Part shown: positions 46,401-51,717 of the stretch, piece after piece | How positions within the stretch are numbered: the first letter of the stretch is position 1 | Layout of the letters: each line of letters begins with the position of its first letter | Source: a virus | Length of the DNA stretch: 51,717 nt | Virus record (IMG/VR): IMGVR_UViG_3300049846_001789 | Coordinates: 1-51,717 of that record | Strand: one strand, 5' to 3' | The notes under the pieces: model-generated | What the model was told of the DNA's origin: nothing | Database searches by the model: none | The model's input: the letters and a program-made list of their open reading frames with translations, nothing else | Position numbers and translations under genes: made by a program

Positions 46401-46986
46401 GCTGGAAGTCGAGAGCACGCTGCAAGAGATGATCGAATCGCGCCAGTCTAGGTTGTTGGCTCAAGCGTCCAGCAGCACGAGCAACCTGGTTTACGACAAG
46501 CTGTTGCGCGCTCCGATCGTCCCATTGCCCGCAGCACGCAACGCCTTTTTGTCTGTCACCCAGTGCATCACGATGCCTAACGGCTATGAGGTGCTGAATA
46601 CGGCGGGCTTGGGGCTCACGCTTAATCCCAACAACTGGACGTTGATCGTTGATTTCGTGGCGTTGCTGTCTCCAGGTGGCGCCGCGTATCGAATGAACGA
46701 CCTGAACAAATACACCTCACATCAGTTGAAGGCGCTGCTCGACCATCATCCTGACGTGGTGCGGCCGCACCGCTATTCGGAGCTGGGGGTCGTGCCAGCG
46801 CTCGCCGCGAACAACATCACAGCCATGGAGTACGAGATCACGGTGCTGTCTGTCGGACAGGTTCGGAAGAACGTGCTCGATCGGGCGGCTCAGTACTCTG
46901 GCCCTGCGCTCACGTCTACCAAGACAGAGAACACCGGGTTCTCGCCGCTAGATACGGCCGGGGGCAGCAACGACAACAACCTCTGA
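43489..46986 (+). CDS. Primase-helicase fusion (CHC2 zinc, Toprim-like, SF3-like ATPase)
   Basis: An 1165-residue replication protein. Residues about 57-85 form a CHC2-type zinc finger as in DnaG primases (CISPTHPDHRPSLVV...CKSCGF). Residues about 323-400 look like a Toprim domain: ILVESEISMLA with its Glu, then DYPDPVHGKGEE in place of the usual D-x-D. The C-terminal half holds an ATPase with Walker A GESNSGKST (about 764-772) and LTMALEEASSD as Walker B, with TNVLMTAVGEP as a sensor segment, fitting D5/SF3-type helicases more than DnaB. It would unwind DNA and prime lagging strand synthesis beside the polymerase encoded next. AAGGGGC precedes ATG 43489. A one-mismatch palindrome lies at 44006-44018. 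Confidence 0.75.
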   Translation: MSRSKKGGPAAEIQVAQSFGATLFERLQVPKLRLLFEQLFPEKRIEQRGAGTLQLNCISPTHPDHRPSLVVYTNLNLAICKSCGFRTRNLLEFLNIGLGYSYAESLVKIHELTGQRLVNDKTAKQLDALDLHQQATKFFGITCNEYLRSLVMYALQAQPTPVEEAPYYNNALFHSVKPVLDWLYKTRNLNPDRVPYLPYGVMPSSDLFKRIALQQIDDEVGRAYASGRVSGAHSKERREQLIDKLMAMHREVPVEYINAVTFHTGYSPTVAGRIRCRKVTRSTGTDHNFWDMPGFSEVDQLGYLGLFLPSGNALRRDDIDRTRIILVESEISMLAMQEHVIDESIPDVLVLASSGSNNDTDLIYDAGFTNVDTLMDYPDPVHGKGEEQTKLRLQTATRAQARVFVGWTPLQGDLPTIKDPDEVIQNHGWRHLRRYVIDEAEKWFIPADAWASERAIEEGAKVPDSQILQRQAKACEFGKCVRHPALLAAFVTRVSSALNIPQGPLRAAIVQLKDDEAGLIARIVETLRSDFVILYKDDTYRQGTLHLFHKSERRYVTLNVNDGPGIVSALSNVYGEMYSYFVDHIGLPVRKDGEELVESRVAIRDGQKFIADYLKIAFQAIYQGVLTYAECIPLGLGIHYEPDPDNERVAIIRIHNGNRWFRLTVDSVSDTIQGTELEGPVDGKYIFMPDKQPWSTALTSLDAILTTNRVEAPRLQEIFRDIQKMIQVGWKFQYQTQDTTFMAALVFVLAAGDAFDTKLIVRLIGESNSGKSTLMSLYTRGQYPVLQLVEHSGYGTNYTNASLYLEYDRSALTMALEEASSDAVVANHKTKQLEDINEMIRQVVFEGGASIKRFGTSGKITQYNIRTNVLMTAVGEPRDIQDANRSYIVETVKEESRRDPVITILKLFTREQIAAMRRDIQLGLIRYLPRLRAYQNEMYQMLNEKQLASFQAPTRFLRNFAPIGAVLKLMGLEVESTLQEMIESRQSRLLAQASSSTSNLVYDKLLRAPIVPLPAARNAFLSVTQCITMPNGYEVLNTAGLGLTLNPNNWTLIVDFVALLSPGGAAYRMNDLNKYTSHQLKALLDHHPDVVRPHRYSELGVVPALAANNITAMEYEITVLSVGQVRKNVLDRAAQYSGPALTSTKTENTGFSPLDTAGGSNDNNL
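44006..44018. promoter_or_regulatory. Dispersed palindrome, one mismatch (TTCACTCCGTGAA)
   Basis: Inside the primase-helicase gene; plus-strand codons give F-H-S-V-K. One base differs (G to T). Confidence 0.5.
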
Positions 46987-47000
46987 CGTAAAGGGGAAGC

Positions 47001-50000
47001 ATGGCAACGATTACACTGACGGAGCCCCCAGCTCCGTTCAATTGTACTTTGTGCTCGCTGCCGCAATGGCAAGCTAAGGCTGGAGCCAGCTGCAACGACT
47101 GCCCGGCGTTCAAGGACACGCATTACCACCCTTACGATGAGGGCCCCGAAGGCGCTAATCTGATCGTGGTGGGTGACGTGCCCGCTCCGCCGCCTAGGCT
47201 GGCTCTGGTGGGCGGAACGGCGGTTCAAACCCCGCTCAGGGCGCACAACACGTTTGACGACACGGCGGGGCGCGTTGTCAAAACCGCAGTCCAACGGATT
47301 CTTTCACGGCGTGAATTCGCGCACGTTCAGGCGTATTACACCTACGCCGTTAAGTGCGCGGTTGAAAACCCTAACAAGAAGACGATCGTAGCGTGCGCGA
47401 CCAATCTGCGCGCCACTATTCATCGGATCTCAAAGCGCAGGCAAGAAGCTGGGCTGTTGGGGCCGTTGGTGGTCTTGGCGTGTGGCGTTCGGTCTTTGAA
47501 GGCGCTGGGTGTTTCTGCGACTAGTGAGGATGACGCGCTTAATCGCATCTTTGAGGATGTGGACGTGGCTGGTGTCAAAGTCACGGTAGTGTTTACGCGC
47601 TCGCTCACGGCGCAAGGGACCCAGGACGGCAAATTCAACACGTTGTTGTTTGACGTCGAGCGCGCCGCCAGGGTGGCGACGTCTACGCTGGTGAACGTAA
47701 AGCCGCGCGCAGAGATCGAAAAGGATTACGTCTATCCGAAGAGCTTGGACGAAGTCCGTAGCTTGGTGGATCACGTGATCAATTACGCCGAGGGTAACGT
47801 CGCGGCCAAGGACTGGAAGATCTCGTTCGACACCGAGACGAACACGCTGCACCCCAACTGGGATGGGACCAAGCTGCTGTCGGTCTCCTTTGCGTGGAGC
47901 GTGGGTAAGGCCGCGTCCGTCGCGCTGTGGCACCCCGGGAATGACATGTACGATCCTGCGGCGGCCTTCGAGGAGATCAAGCGCCTGCTCGGTAGTCGTA
48001 AGCCCGTCATCTGGTTCAACGGGAAGTACGACTATAAGGTCTTTTGGAAGCTTGGCTGGCCGCAGACAGACGTGGGTAATGTGTATTGGGATGGGCTGCT
48101 CGCCGAGCATGTGTTGGAGGAGGACAAGAAGAAGTTCTACTCCCTCAAGATGCTCACGAAGCAGTTCATTCCAGAGCTCGCGGGCTACGAAGACAAGTTG
48201 CAGGACATGTTGGAGGAGGACAATGAGAATACCGATGTAGAAACCCCTGTAGAAGTGGAGCAGGAGAACAAGGTTCTGAAGCTGCCCACCGCAGTAGCAA
48301 ACGCCTACAAGTTCGCTATTGAGGAGGGCGTCATCAAGAGCCCCAATTTCCAAGTGAAGACCTTGGAGAAGGCAATCGCAGCTACGTTGGGCAAAGACCC
48401 CGAGCTGGCGGATGCGTTGAAGATCTTGATCGCTGCAAAAAACGCCGGCGAGTTTCGAGCTACGCCTGAGAAGGCAAAGACGAAGAAGCCGGATACTGGA
48501 GGATTCGAGAAGATCCCACTCGATGAGCTCCTGTTCTATGGTTGCGTGGACGCCGATGCCACGCGTCGCATCGCCGTCATGCAAGTGCGACGGATGAGCG
48601 AAGAGGACGCTCGGGTTGAAAAAGCCCGAGCCGAAGTCGAGCTGATGCAAAAGCATTCGCGCGACCCACGTGACAAGCAATTTCCCGTTGACCGCCTTTG
48701 CAAGACGCCTAGGGCGCTGTTCGCTCTCGTGCAGAATGACTATCTGCCGCGTCAGAGGGAGCTGGCAAAGATCGAGTACAACGGCATGAAGGTGGACTTG
48801 AACTACCTCCAATGGGGTACTGAGTCCCTCAGCCAAACGATCGACCATACTCGCAAGCAGATCTACGAGCTTGCGGGCGGTGATGATTTCAAGTTGGGGT
48901 CATCGAAGCGCTTGGGTCAGCTGTTTTTCGGAGATGGGTATACGCACCCAGACCCGGAGCACGCTGAATCCCTAGCTAAGACCTACCCCGATTTGGTCAC
49001 GTATCGTAACGGCAAGATCAGCTACAAGCCGCAAGCTTACACAGCAAAGGGCGCCATTCAGACCAATGACTCGGTCTTGAAGGGGTTGGTGACCAAGTAC
49101 AAGTGCCCGCTGGCGAATCTGATCCTGGCGCACAAGAAGGCGGATAAAGGCAAAAACACCTTCTTCGCCAACATTGGGGCGCTCGCCACGTACTTCGGGG
49201 ATCAGAAGCTGCACGCAGGATACGGCTTGACCAGCACGTCTACTGGACGGCTCTCATCCGCTGTACGCGTAGGCGACGCGCGATTTAATGCACAGAACAT
49301 CCCGAAAGGGCTGATCGGTGCGATGAAGGATCTGCACGGCAAGCTGATTCTAAATGATGAGGGCTTGCCTGTATTCGAGGGCGTCAACTGCAAGCGGTTG
49401 TTCATTCCAGACGACCCCTCGTACGCGTTTGGTAACGCTGACGCCAAGGGCGCTGAGGTCAGCATCTACGCCGCGTATTCCAGGGACCCAGCCTTGATCG
49501 CGGCATTGAAGGACGGCCTCGACGCTCACTGCTACTTCGCCTCTGAGTGCCTCAACCCGACCCTGGTGGCTGCGGGTTTGACGGGCGAAGAGCGGCGCAT
49601 CGCCCTCGCAAAGGCCGGAATCGACGACGAGCACAGCTGGTCGTACGACGACTTTTACAAGGGCAAGGACGGCCTGCTCGCTGACAAGGCCTACGGTAAG
49701 CGGCTCAAGTCTCTACGTGACAACATCAAGCGCCTCGTCTTCGGGATGCTGTACGGCGCAGGTATCAAAAAGATCGCTGAGATTGCTGGCATCTCCTTGG
49801 AGTTTGCTAAGCAAATTCAGGCGCTGTTGTTCACGAAGTTCCCAACGATCCGTACGTTCATGGAACGAACGAAGTGGGAGCTGCGTACGTTCGGGTTGGT
49901 GGAGGCTTTTAATGGTCGGCGCCGGCGTTTTCTTATCGGCAAGGGCGCGCCTAGTGACCTGCGGGCACAGGCGGAGCGACGTGCCATCAACTTCAAGGTG

Positions 50001-50411
50001 CAGGGTACTAACTCGGACATTGTCTTGAGCGTGCTCTGCTGGATCGCCCCCATTATCGAGAACGATTTGCGCGGGCGGCTGTTGTTGACGGTACACGATT
50101 CGATTGGGTTCCAGGTCCCAAAGCAGTACGCGCATCAAGTACGCGACGTGTTTACGCAGTGCGGCACCAACCGTGTTGCGGAGGCATTTCCGTGGATGCC
50201 CGTACCATACCGTTGGGACGTGGAGCTGGGCGAGAGCTATGGGCAGGTCATGCCTGCGGAAGAGTATGTGAAGGGGCTTACATACATGCTTCCTGAGCCA
50301 GACCTTGACGGGTACACCGACGAGGAACGGATGGAGGACCTAAGAGATCCCGACGCATTTGAAATGCCCGAGCGCACGAAAGACCCAAATCAAGGAAGGA
50401 AGCGAGGATGA
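47001..50411 (+). CDS. Family A DNA polymerase with N-terminal UDG-like domain
   Basis: An 1136-residue replicative polymerase. Residues 1 to about 225 resemble family 4 uracil-DNA glycosylases: Cys15, Cys18, Cys119 and Cys132 fit the iron-sulfur ligands, with extra C31-x2-C34 and a LIVVGDVPAP strand, but the catalytic motifs are altered (no HPS), so activity is doubtful. The 3'-5' exonuclease follows: DTET (about 277), NGKYDYKVF (about 340) and YGCVDADAT (about 513), with an inserted charged segment between the last two. The polymerase has TSTGRLSS, motif A NADAKGAEV (about 812), motif B RDNIKRLVFGMLYG (about 906) and motif C TVHDS (about 1030). It starts 14 bases after the primase-helicase with AAGGGGAAGC. 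An exact palindrome lies at 47303. Confidence 0.9.
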   Translation: MATITLTEPPAPFNCTLCSLPQWQAKAGASCNDCPAFKDTHYHPYDEGPEGANLIVVGDVPAPPPRLALVGGTAVQTPLRAHNTFDDTAGRVVKTAVQRILSRREFAHVQAYYTYAVKCAVENPNKKTIVACATNLRATIHRISKRRQEAGLLGPLVVLACGVRSLKALGVSATSEDDALNRIFEDVDVAGVKVTVVFTRSLTAQGTQDGKFNTLLFDVERAARVATSTLVNVKPRAEIEKDYVYPKSLDEVRSLVDHVINYAEGNVAAKDWKISFDTETNTLHPNWDGTKLLSVSFAWSVGKAASVALWHPGNDMYDPAAAFEEIKRLLGSRKPVIWFNGKYDYKVFWKLGWPQTDVGNVYWDGLLAEHVLEEDKKKFYSLKMLTKQFIPELAGYEDKLQDMLEEDNENTDVETPVEVEQENKVLKLPTAVANAYKFAIEEGVIKSPNFQVKTLEKAIAATLGKDPELADALKILIAAKNAGEFRATPEKAKTKKPDTGGFEKIPLDELLFYGCVDADATRRIAVMQVRRMSEEDARVEKARAEVELMQKHSRDPRDKQFPVDRLCKTPRALFALVQNDYLPRQRELAKIEYNGMKVDLNYLQWGTESLSQTIDHTRKQIYELAGGDDFKLGSSKRLGQLFFGDGYTHPDPEHAESLAKTYPDLVTYRNGKISYKPQAYTAKGAIQTNDSVLKGLVTKYKCPLANLILAHKKADKGKNTFFANIGALATYFGDQKLHAGYGLTSTSTGRLSSAVRVGDARFNAQNIPKGLIGAMKDLHGKLILNDEGLPVFEGVNCKRLFIPDDPSYAFGNADAKGAEVSIYAAYSRDPALIAALKDGLDAHCYFASECLNPTLVAAGLTGEERRIALAKAGIDDEHSWSYDDFYKGKDGLLADKAYGKRLKSLRDNIKRLVFGMLYGAGIKKIAEIAGISLEFAKQIQALLFTKFPTIRTFMERTKWELRTFGLVEAFNGRRRRFLIGKGAPSDLRAQAERRAINFKVQGTNSDIVLSVLCWIAPIIENDLRGRLLLTVHDSIGFQVPKQYAHQVRDVFTQCGTNRVAEAFPWMPVPYRWDVELGESYGQVMPAEEYVKGLTYMLPEPDLDGYTDEERMEDLRDPDAFEMPERTKDPNQGRKRG
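47303..47315. promoter_or_regulatory. Dispersed palindrome, exact (centre G)
   Basis: Inside the UDG-like part of the polymerase gene, read in the L-S-R-R-E frame. Context TTTCACGGCGTGAAT (47302-47316). Confidence 0.85.
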
Positions 50412-50986
50412 GGCTTGCGCTGGTAGACGTGGAAACTACGGGATTGGATCCTAAGAAACATCGCGTATTGGAAGTCGCGATTGAAATTGTAGACGCTACG
50501 CCGAAAGGTATTCACGTCGTAAACACTCTCGAATTTCGGCACAACGTCAACCTAGCTGAGCCTTGTTGGGAGCCTGCGGCGCTGGCGGTCAACGGGTATC
50601 ACGAAGAACATCCAGATTGGAAGGGCGCGCCTAACGTACACGTGCCCGAGGATCAGGATGGGGTACGTTGGAACTGGGTCCACGTAGCGGAGCTTACCCA
50701 TACGCTACCTCTGTGCTCGCAGAACGTACCTTTTGATCGCGACTTCATGGCGGCTGAGATGGCACGCGTGGGGGTCAAGCCTACCTGGGCCCGGCGGTTC
50801 GTAGATCTCCAGAGCTTTTCGTTCATGGCCTGCCTGGAAACGGGCAGGGAGAAGTTTGCGCTTCACGATGTGTACAAGGCGCTTGGAGGCCCTGACCTTC
50901 AAGAGCACCGCGCGGTGGCCGACGTGGCCCGTGGAAAGTACCTGCTGGCGCATGCGCTTAAGCGGTATTTTCACGACGTGAAGTGA
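50408..50986 (+). CDS. DnaQ-like 3'-5' exonuclease
   Basis: A 192-residue DEDDh exonuclease. Exo I is LVDVETTGLD (about 5-14), Exo II is SQNVPFDRDFM (about 103-113) and Exo III is EHRAVADVARGKYL (about 168-181), with the H-x4-D spacing of DEDDh enzymes. It could proofread, process Okazaki ends or recycle DNA beside the polymerase, which already has its own exonuclease. Its ATG overlaps the polymerase TGA (ATGA), so the pair is co-translated. The last five codons (F-H-D-V-K) form an exact dispersed palindrome ending just before the stop, and a near match lies at 50511-50523. Confidence 0.85.
   Translation: MRLALVDVETTGLDPKKHRVLEVAIEIVDATPKGIHVVNTLEFRHNVNLAEPCWEPAALAVNGYHEEHPDWKGAPNVHVPEDQDGVRWNWVHVAELTHTLPLCSQNVPFDRDFMAAEMARVGVKPTWARRFVDLQSFSFMACLETGREKFALHDVYKALGGPDLQEHRAVADVARGKYLLAHALKRYFHDVK
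50511..50523. promoter_or_regulatory. Dispersed palindrome, one mismatch (TTCACGTCGTAAA)
   Basis: Inside the exonuclease gene, encoding I-H-V-V-N. One base differs (G to A). Weaker member of the set. Confidence 0.4.
50970..50982. promoter_or_regulatory. Dispersed palindrome, exact (centre A), at the end of the exonuclease gene
   Basis: Formed by the last codons of the exonuclease gene (F-H-D-V-K, then stop), 26 bases upstream of the first duplicated promoter element at 51009. It may influence that promoter. Confidence 0.85.
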
Positions 50987-51008
50987 CCCGAAAACAGGGG
51001 GGGGGGTA

Positions 51009-51026
51009 TTTCGGGTATAAGAGTGT
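51009..51026 (+). promoter_or_regulatory. Duplicated leaderless promoter, copy 1
   Basis: TTTCGGGTATAAGAGTGT directly before ATG 51027. TATAAG (51016-51021) acts as a -10 hexamer five bases from the ATG, so transcription would start at or next to the initiation codon. AAAACAGGGGG-type sequence with a run of ten Gs lies upstream. The same element recurs at 51268 with one base changed. Confidence 0.6.
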
Positions 51027-51200
51027 ATGGACATTAAGTCTCGGGTCGCGAAGAATATTCGCGAAGACGCCCAGGCAAAGTTCCGAGAAGCCAGCTCGTG
51101 GGGCTTCTCGGAACAAGGAATGGCACTCTACGCCGAAGCCGAAAGGCTTCTGCGTAGGGCTGCGGAGATTGAGGCAGAAATCTCCAAGCGCGACGCTTGA
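51027..51200 (+). CDS. Very small helical protein
   Basis: A 57-residue protein (DIKSRVAKNIREDAQAKFRE...), charged and helix-forming over most of its length, with an Ala/Glu/Arg-rich C-terminal half suited to a coiled coil. No Shine-Dalgarno; it begins directly after the duplicated promoter element, and a hairpin terminator starts at its stop codon. The tight promoter-gene-terminator unit supports it as a real gene. Function unknown; small phage proteins in such positions often act on host targets, but nothing here shows that. Confidence 0.6.
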   Translation: MDIKSRVAKNIREDAQAKFREASSWGFSEQGMALYAEAERLLRRAAEIEAEISKRDA

Positions 51201-51216
51201 GCTCCTTCGGGAGCTC
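51199..51216 (+). terminator. Hairpin terminator after the 57-residue gene
   Basis: GAGCTCC (51199-51205), loop TTCG, GGAGCTC (51210-51216): a perfect 7-bp stem with a stable tetraloop, overlapping the stop codon. A run of seven Ts follows after 12 bases, further than usual, so strength is uncertain. Confidence 0.55.
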
Positions 51217-51267
51217 GTGTTCGCCTTGTTTTTTTGATCAATACCCGGAGTCTAAAAACAGGGGGTG

Positions 51268-51285
51268 TTTCGGGTATAAGAATGT
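51268..51285 (+). promoter_or_regulatory. Duplicated leaderless promoter, copy 2
   Basis: TTTCGGGTATAAGAATGT directly before ATG 51286; matches copy 1 except for one base. The upstream AAAAACAGGGGG is also shared, with five Gs instead of ten. TATAAG at 51275-51280 lies five bases before the ATG. Confidence 0.6.
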
Positions 51286-51717
51286 ATGCAAGCAACGCTC
51301 GCGCAGCTCCAGACTGCGCACCGGCTTGCCAGTGCCTTCGGGCACTGGTGGGCCATCTGGACGCCGTCGCCGGTAGCCCCGACGACGGTGGAGGCGATCA
51401 ACGACTCCGCCCGCAAGGCGGAGGCCGAGGCAGATCCCTGCCTCAAGGGCGGCGTCGCCCTTACGCTCGACGCCAACGGAAGGGTGATCCACGAGACCGC
51501 TAACAAGCGGTATTCCTGGGTCGTCGCCCCCTCGGGCGACGTCACCATCACCGTCGCGTCCCCCAAGGGCGCGGCGGTGGTCATCACCGTCGTCGGTGGC
51601 CAGGTTGACGTTCGCGTCAACTTGGCCATTGCGCGGTGGCGGCACATCCAAGCAGCGTGCCTGCGCTGCTTGGAGGGGGTGGAAGCGGCGGTCGTGGCCG
51701 TCCTCCCTCCGATCTAC
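51286..51717 (+). CDS. Unidentified gene, 3' truncated at the window edge
   Basis: An open frame from ATG 51286 to the window end, 144 codons without a stop. The first 45 residues (QATLAQLQTAHRLASAFGHW...) are helical; the next part is beta-rich (DVTITVASPKGAAVVITVVGG), with two Cys near the visible end (AACLRCLEG). Codons are strongly GC3-rich as in the capsid and parB genes, so it may be highly expressed. The upstream promoter copy and lack of Shine-Dalgarno suggest a leaderless transcript. No family recognised. Confidence 0.6.
   Translation, partial: MQATLAQLQTAHRLASAFGHWWAIWTPSPVAPTTVEAINDSARKAEAEADPCLKGGVALTLDANGRVIHETANKRYSWVVAPSGDVTITVASPKGAAVVITVVGGQVDVRVNLAIARWRHIQAACLRCLEGVEAAVVAVLPPIY

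Noticed and set aside
47430-48848. 472-codon minus-strand frame opposite the DNA polymerase
   Set aside because: Shadow of the polymerase gene, whose Exo and UDG-like motifs lie on the plus strand here. The antisense translation is leucine/histidine-rich and featureless.
1987-50982. Canonical parS sites
   Set aside because: The chromosomal parS core has no bases between GTGAAA-type half-sites, while here GNC separates them. The likeness is in half-sites only, so they are called parS-like or KorB-like, not parS.
1-51717. tRNA genes, integrase, insertion sequences or CRISPR arrays
   Set aside because: No cloverleaf-like tRNA signature, transposase motif, tyrosine recombinase motif or regularly spaced direct repeats were found by reading both strands.

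Overview
This window looks like part of the genome of a large contractile-tailed (myovirus-type) bacteriophage. It encodes a portal, a likely head protease, a major capsid protein, a very long tail sheath and a baseplate spike. It also encodes its own multisubunit RNA polymerase, a sigma factor, a family A DNA polymerase, a primase-helicase and a ParB-type protein. Genes are packed end to end, mostly with ATGA/TGATG overlaps. No tRNA, rRNA, CRISPR array, insertion sequence or integrase was seen. Base composition is moderately GC-rich and the host cannot be named from the sequence. No large terminase subunit is in the window, so this is a fragment of a bigger genome.

Layout. Positions 3-263 hold the 3' end of a plus-strand gene that converges on the structural block. 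From 265 to 35650 almost everything is on the minus strand, so transcription runs from right to left: portal (33932-35650), RNA polymerase genes (28649-33157 and 25330-27135, separated by three small genes), a run of probable internal virion proteins (15617-24643), a putative head maturation protease (13651-15594), small head proteins, decoration-like protein and major capsid protein (10555-12049), connector/neck proteins (7814-10486), sheath (4535-7756), and tail/baseplate proteins down to 265. One small plus-strand gene (33210-33458) sits inside this block. From 35671 to the right end the genes are on the plus strand, apart from the sigma factor at 40486-41304: SNF2-like helicase, two RecB/Cas4-like nucleases, ParB-like protein, zinc-binding candidate ssDNA-binding protein, primase-SF3-like helicase, DNA polymerase with a UDG-like N-terminus, DnaQ-like exonuclease, and two genes behind a duplicated, apparently leaderless promoter. 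The second of these runs off the right end.

RNA polymerase. The 1502-residue protein is a natural fusion of a complete beta subunit with the N-terminal part of beta-prime, including the DFDGD catalytic loop. The rest of beta-prime (bridge helix, trigger loop, second zinc site) is a separate 601-residue protein. A sigma70-type factor is encoded about 7 kb beyond the RNAP block.

The most unusual signal is a 13-bp palindrome, TTCACGNCGTGAA. It occurs 14 times exactly and at least 6 more times with one mismatch, about every 2.8 kb (median gap) across the whole window, inside genes and between them, on both transcriptional arms. The odd-length symmetric design matches that of the plasmid KorB operator, and the half-sites match those of chromosomal parS with wider spacing. 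The phage encodes a ParB-family protein whose own operon has a perfect copy over its promoter. I infer a ParB/KorB-like system acting across the phage genome, either as a global regulator or as a DNA-organising protein.
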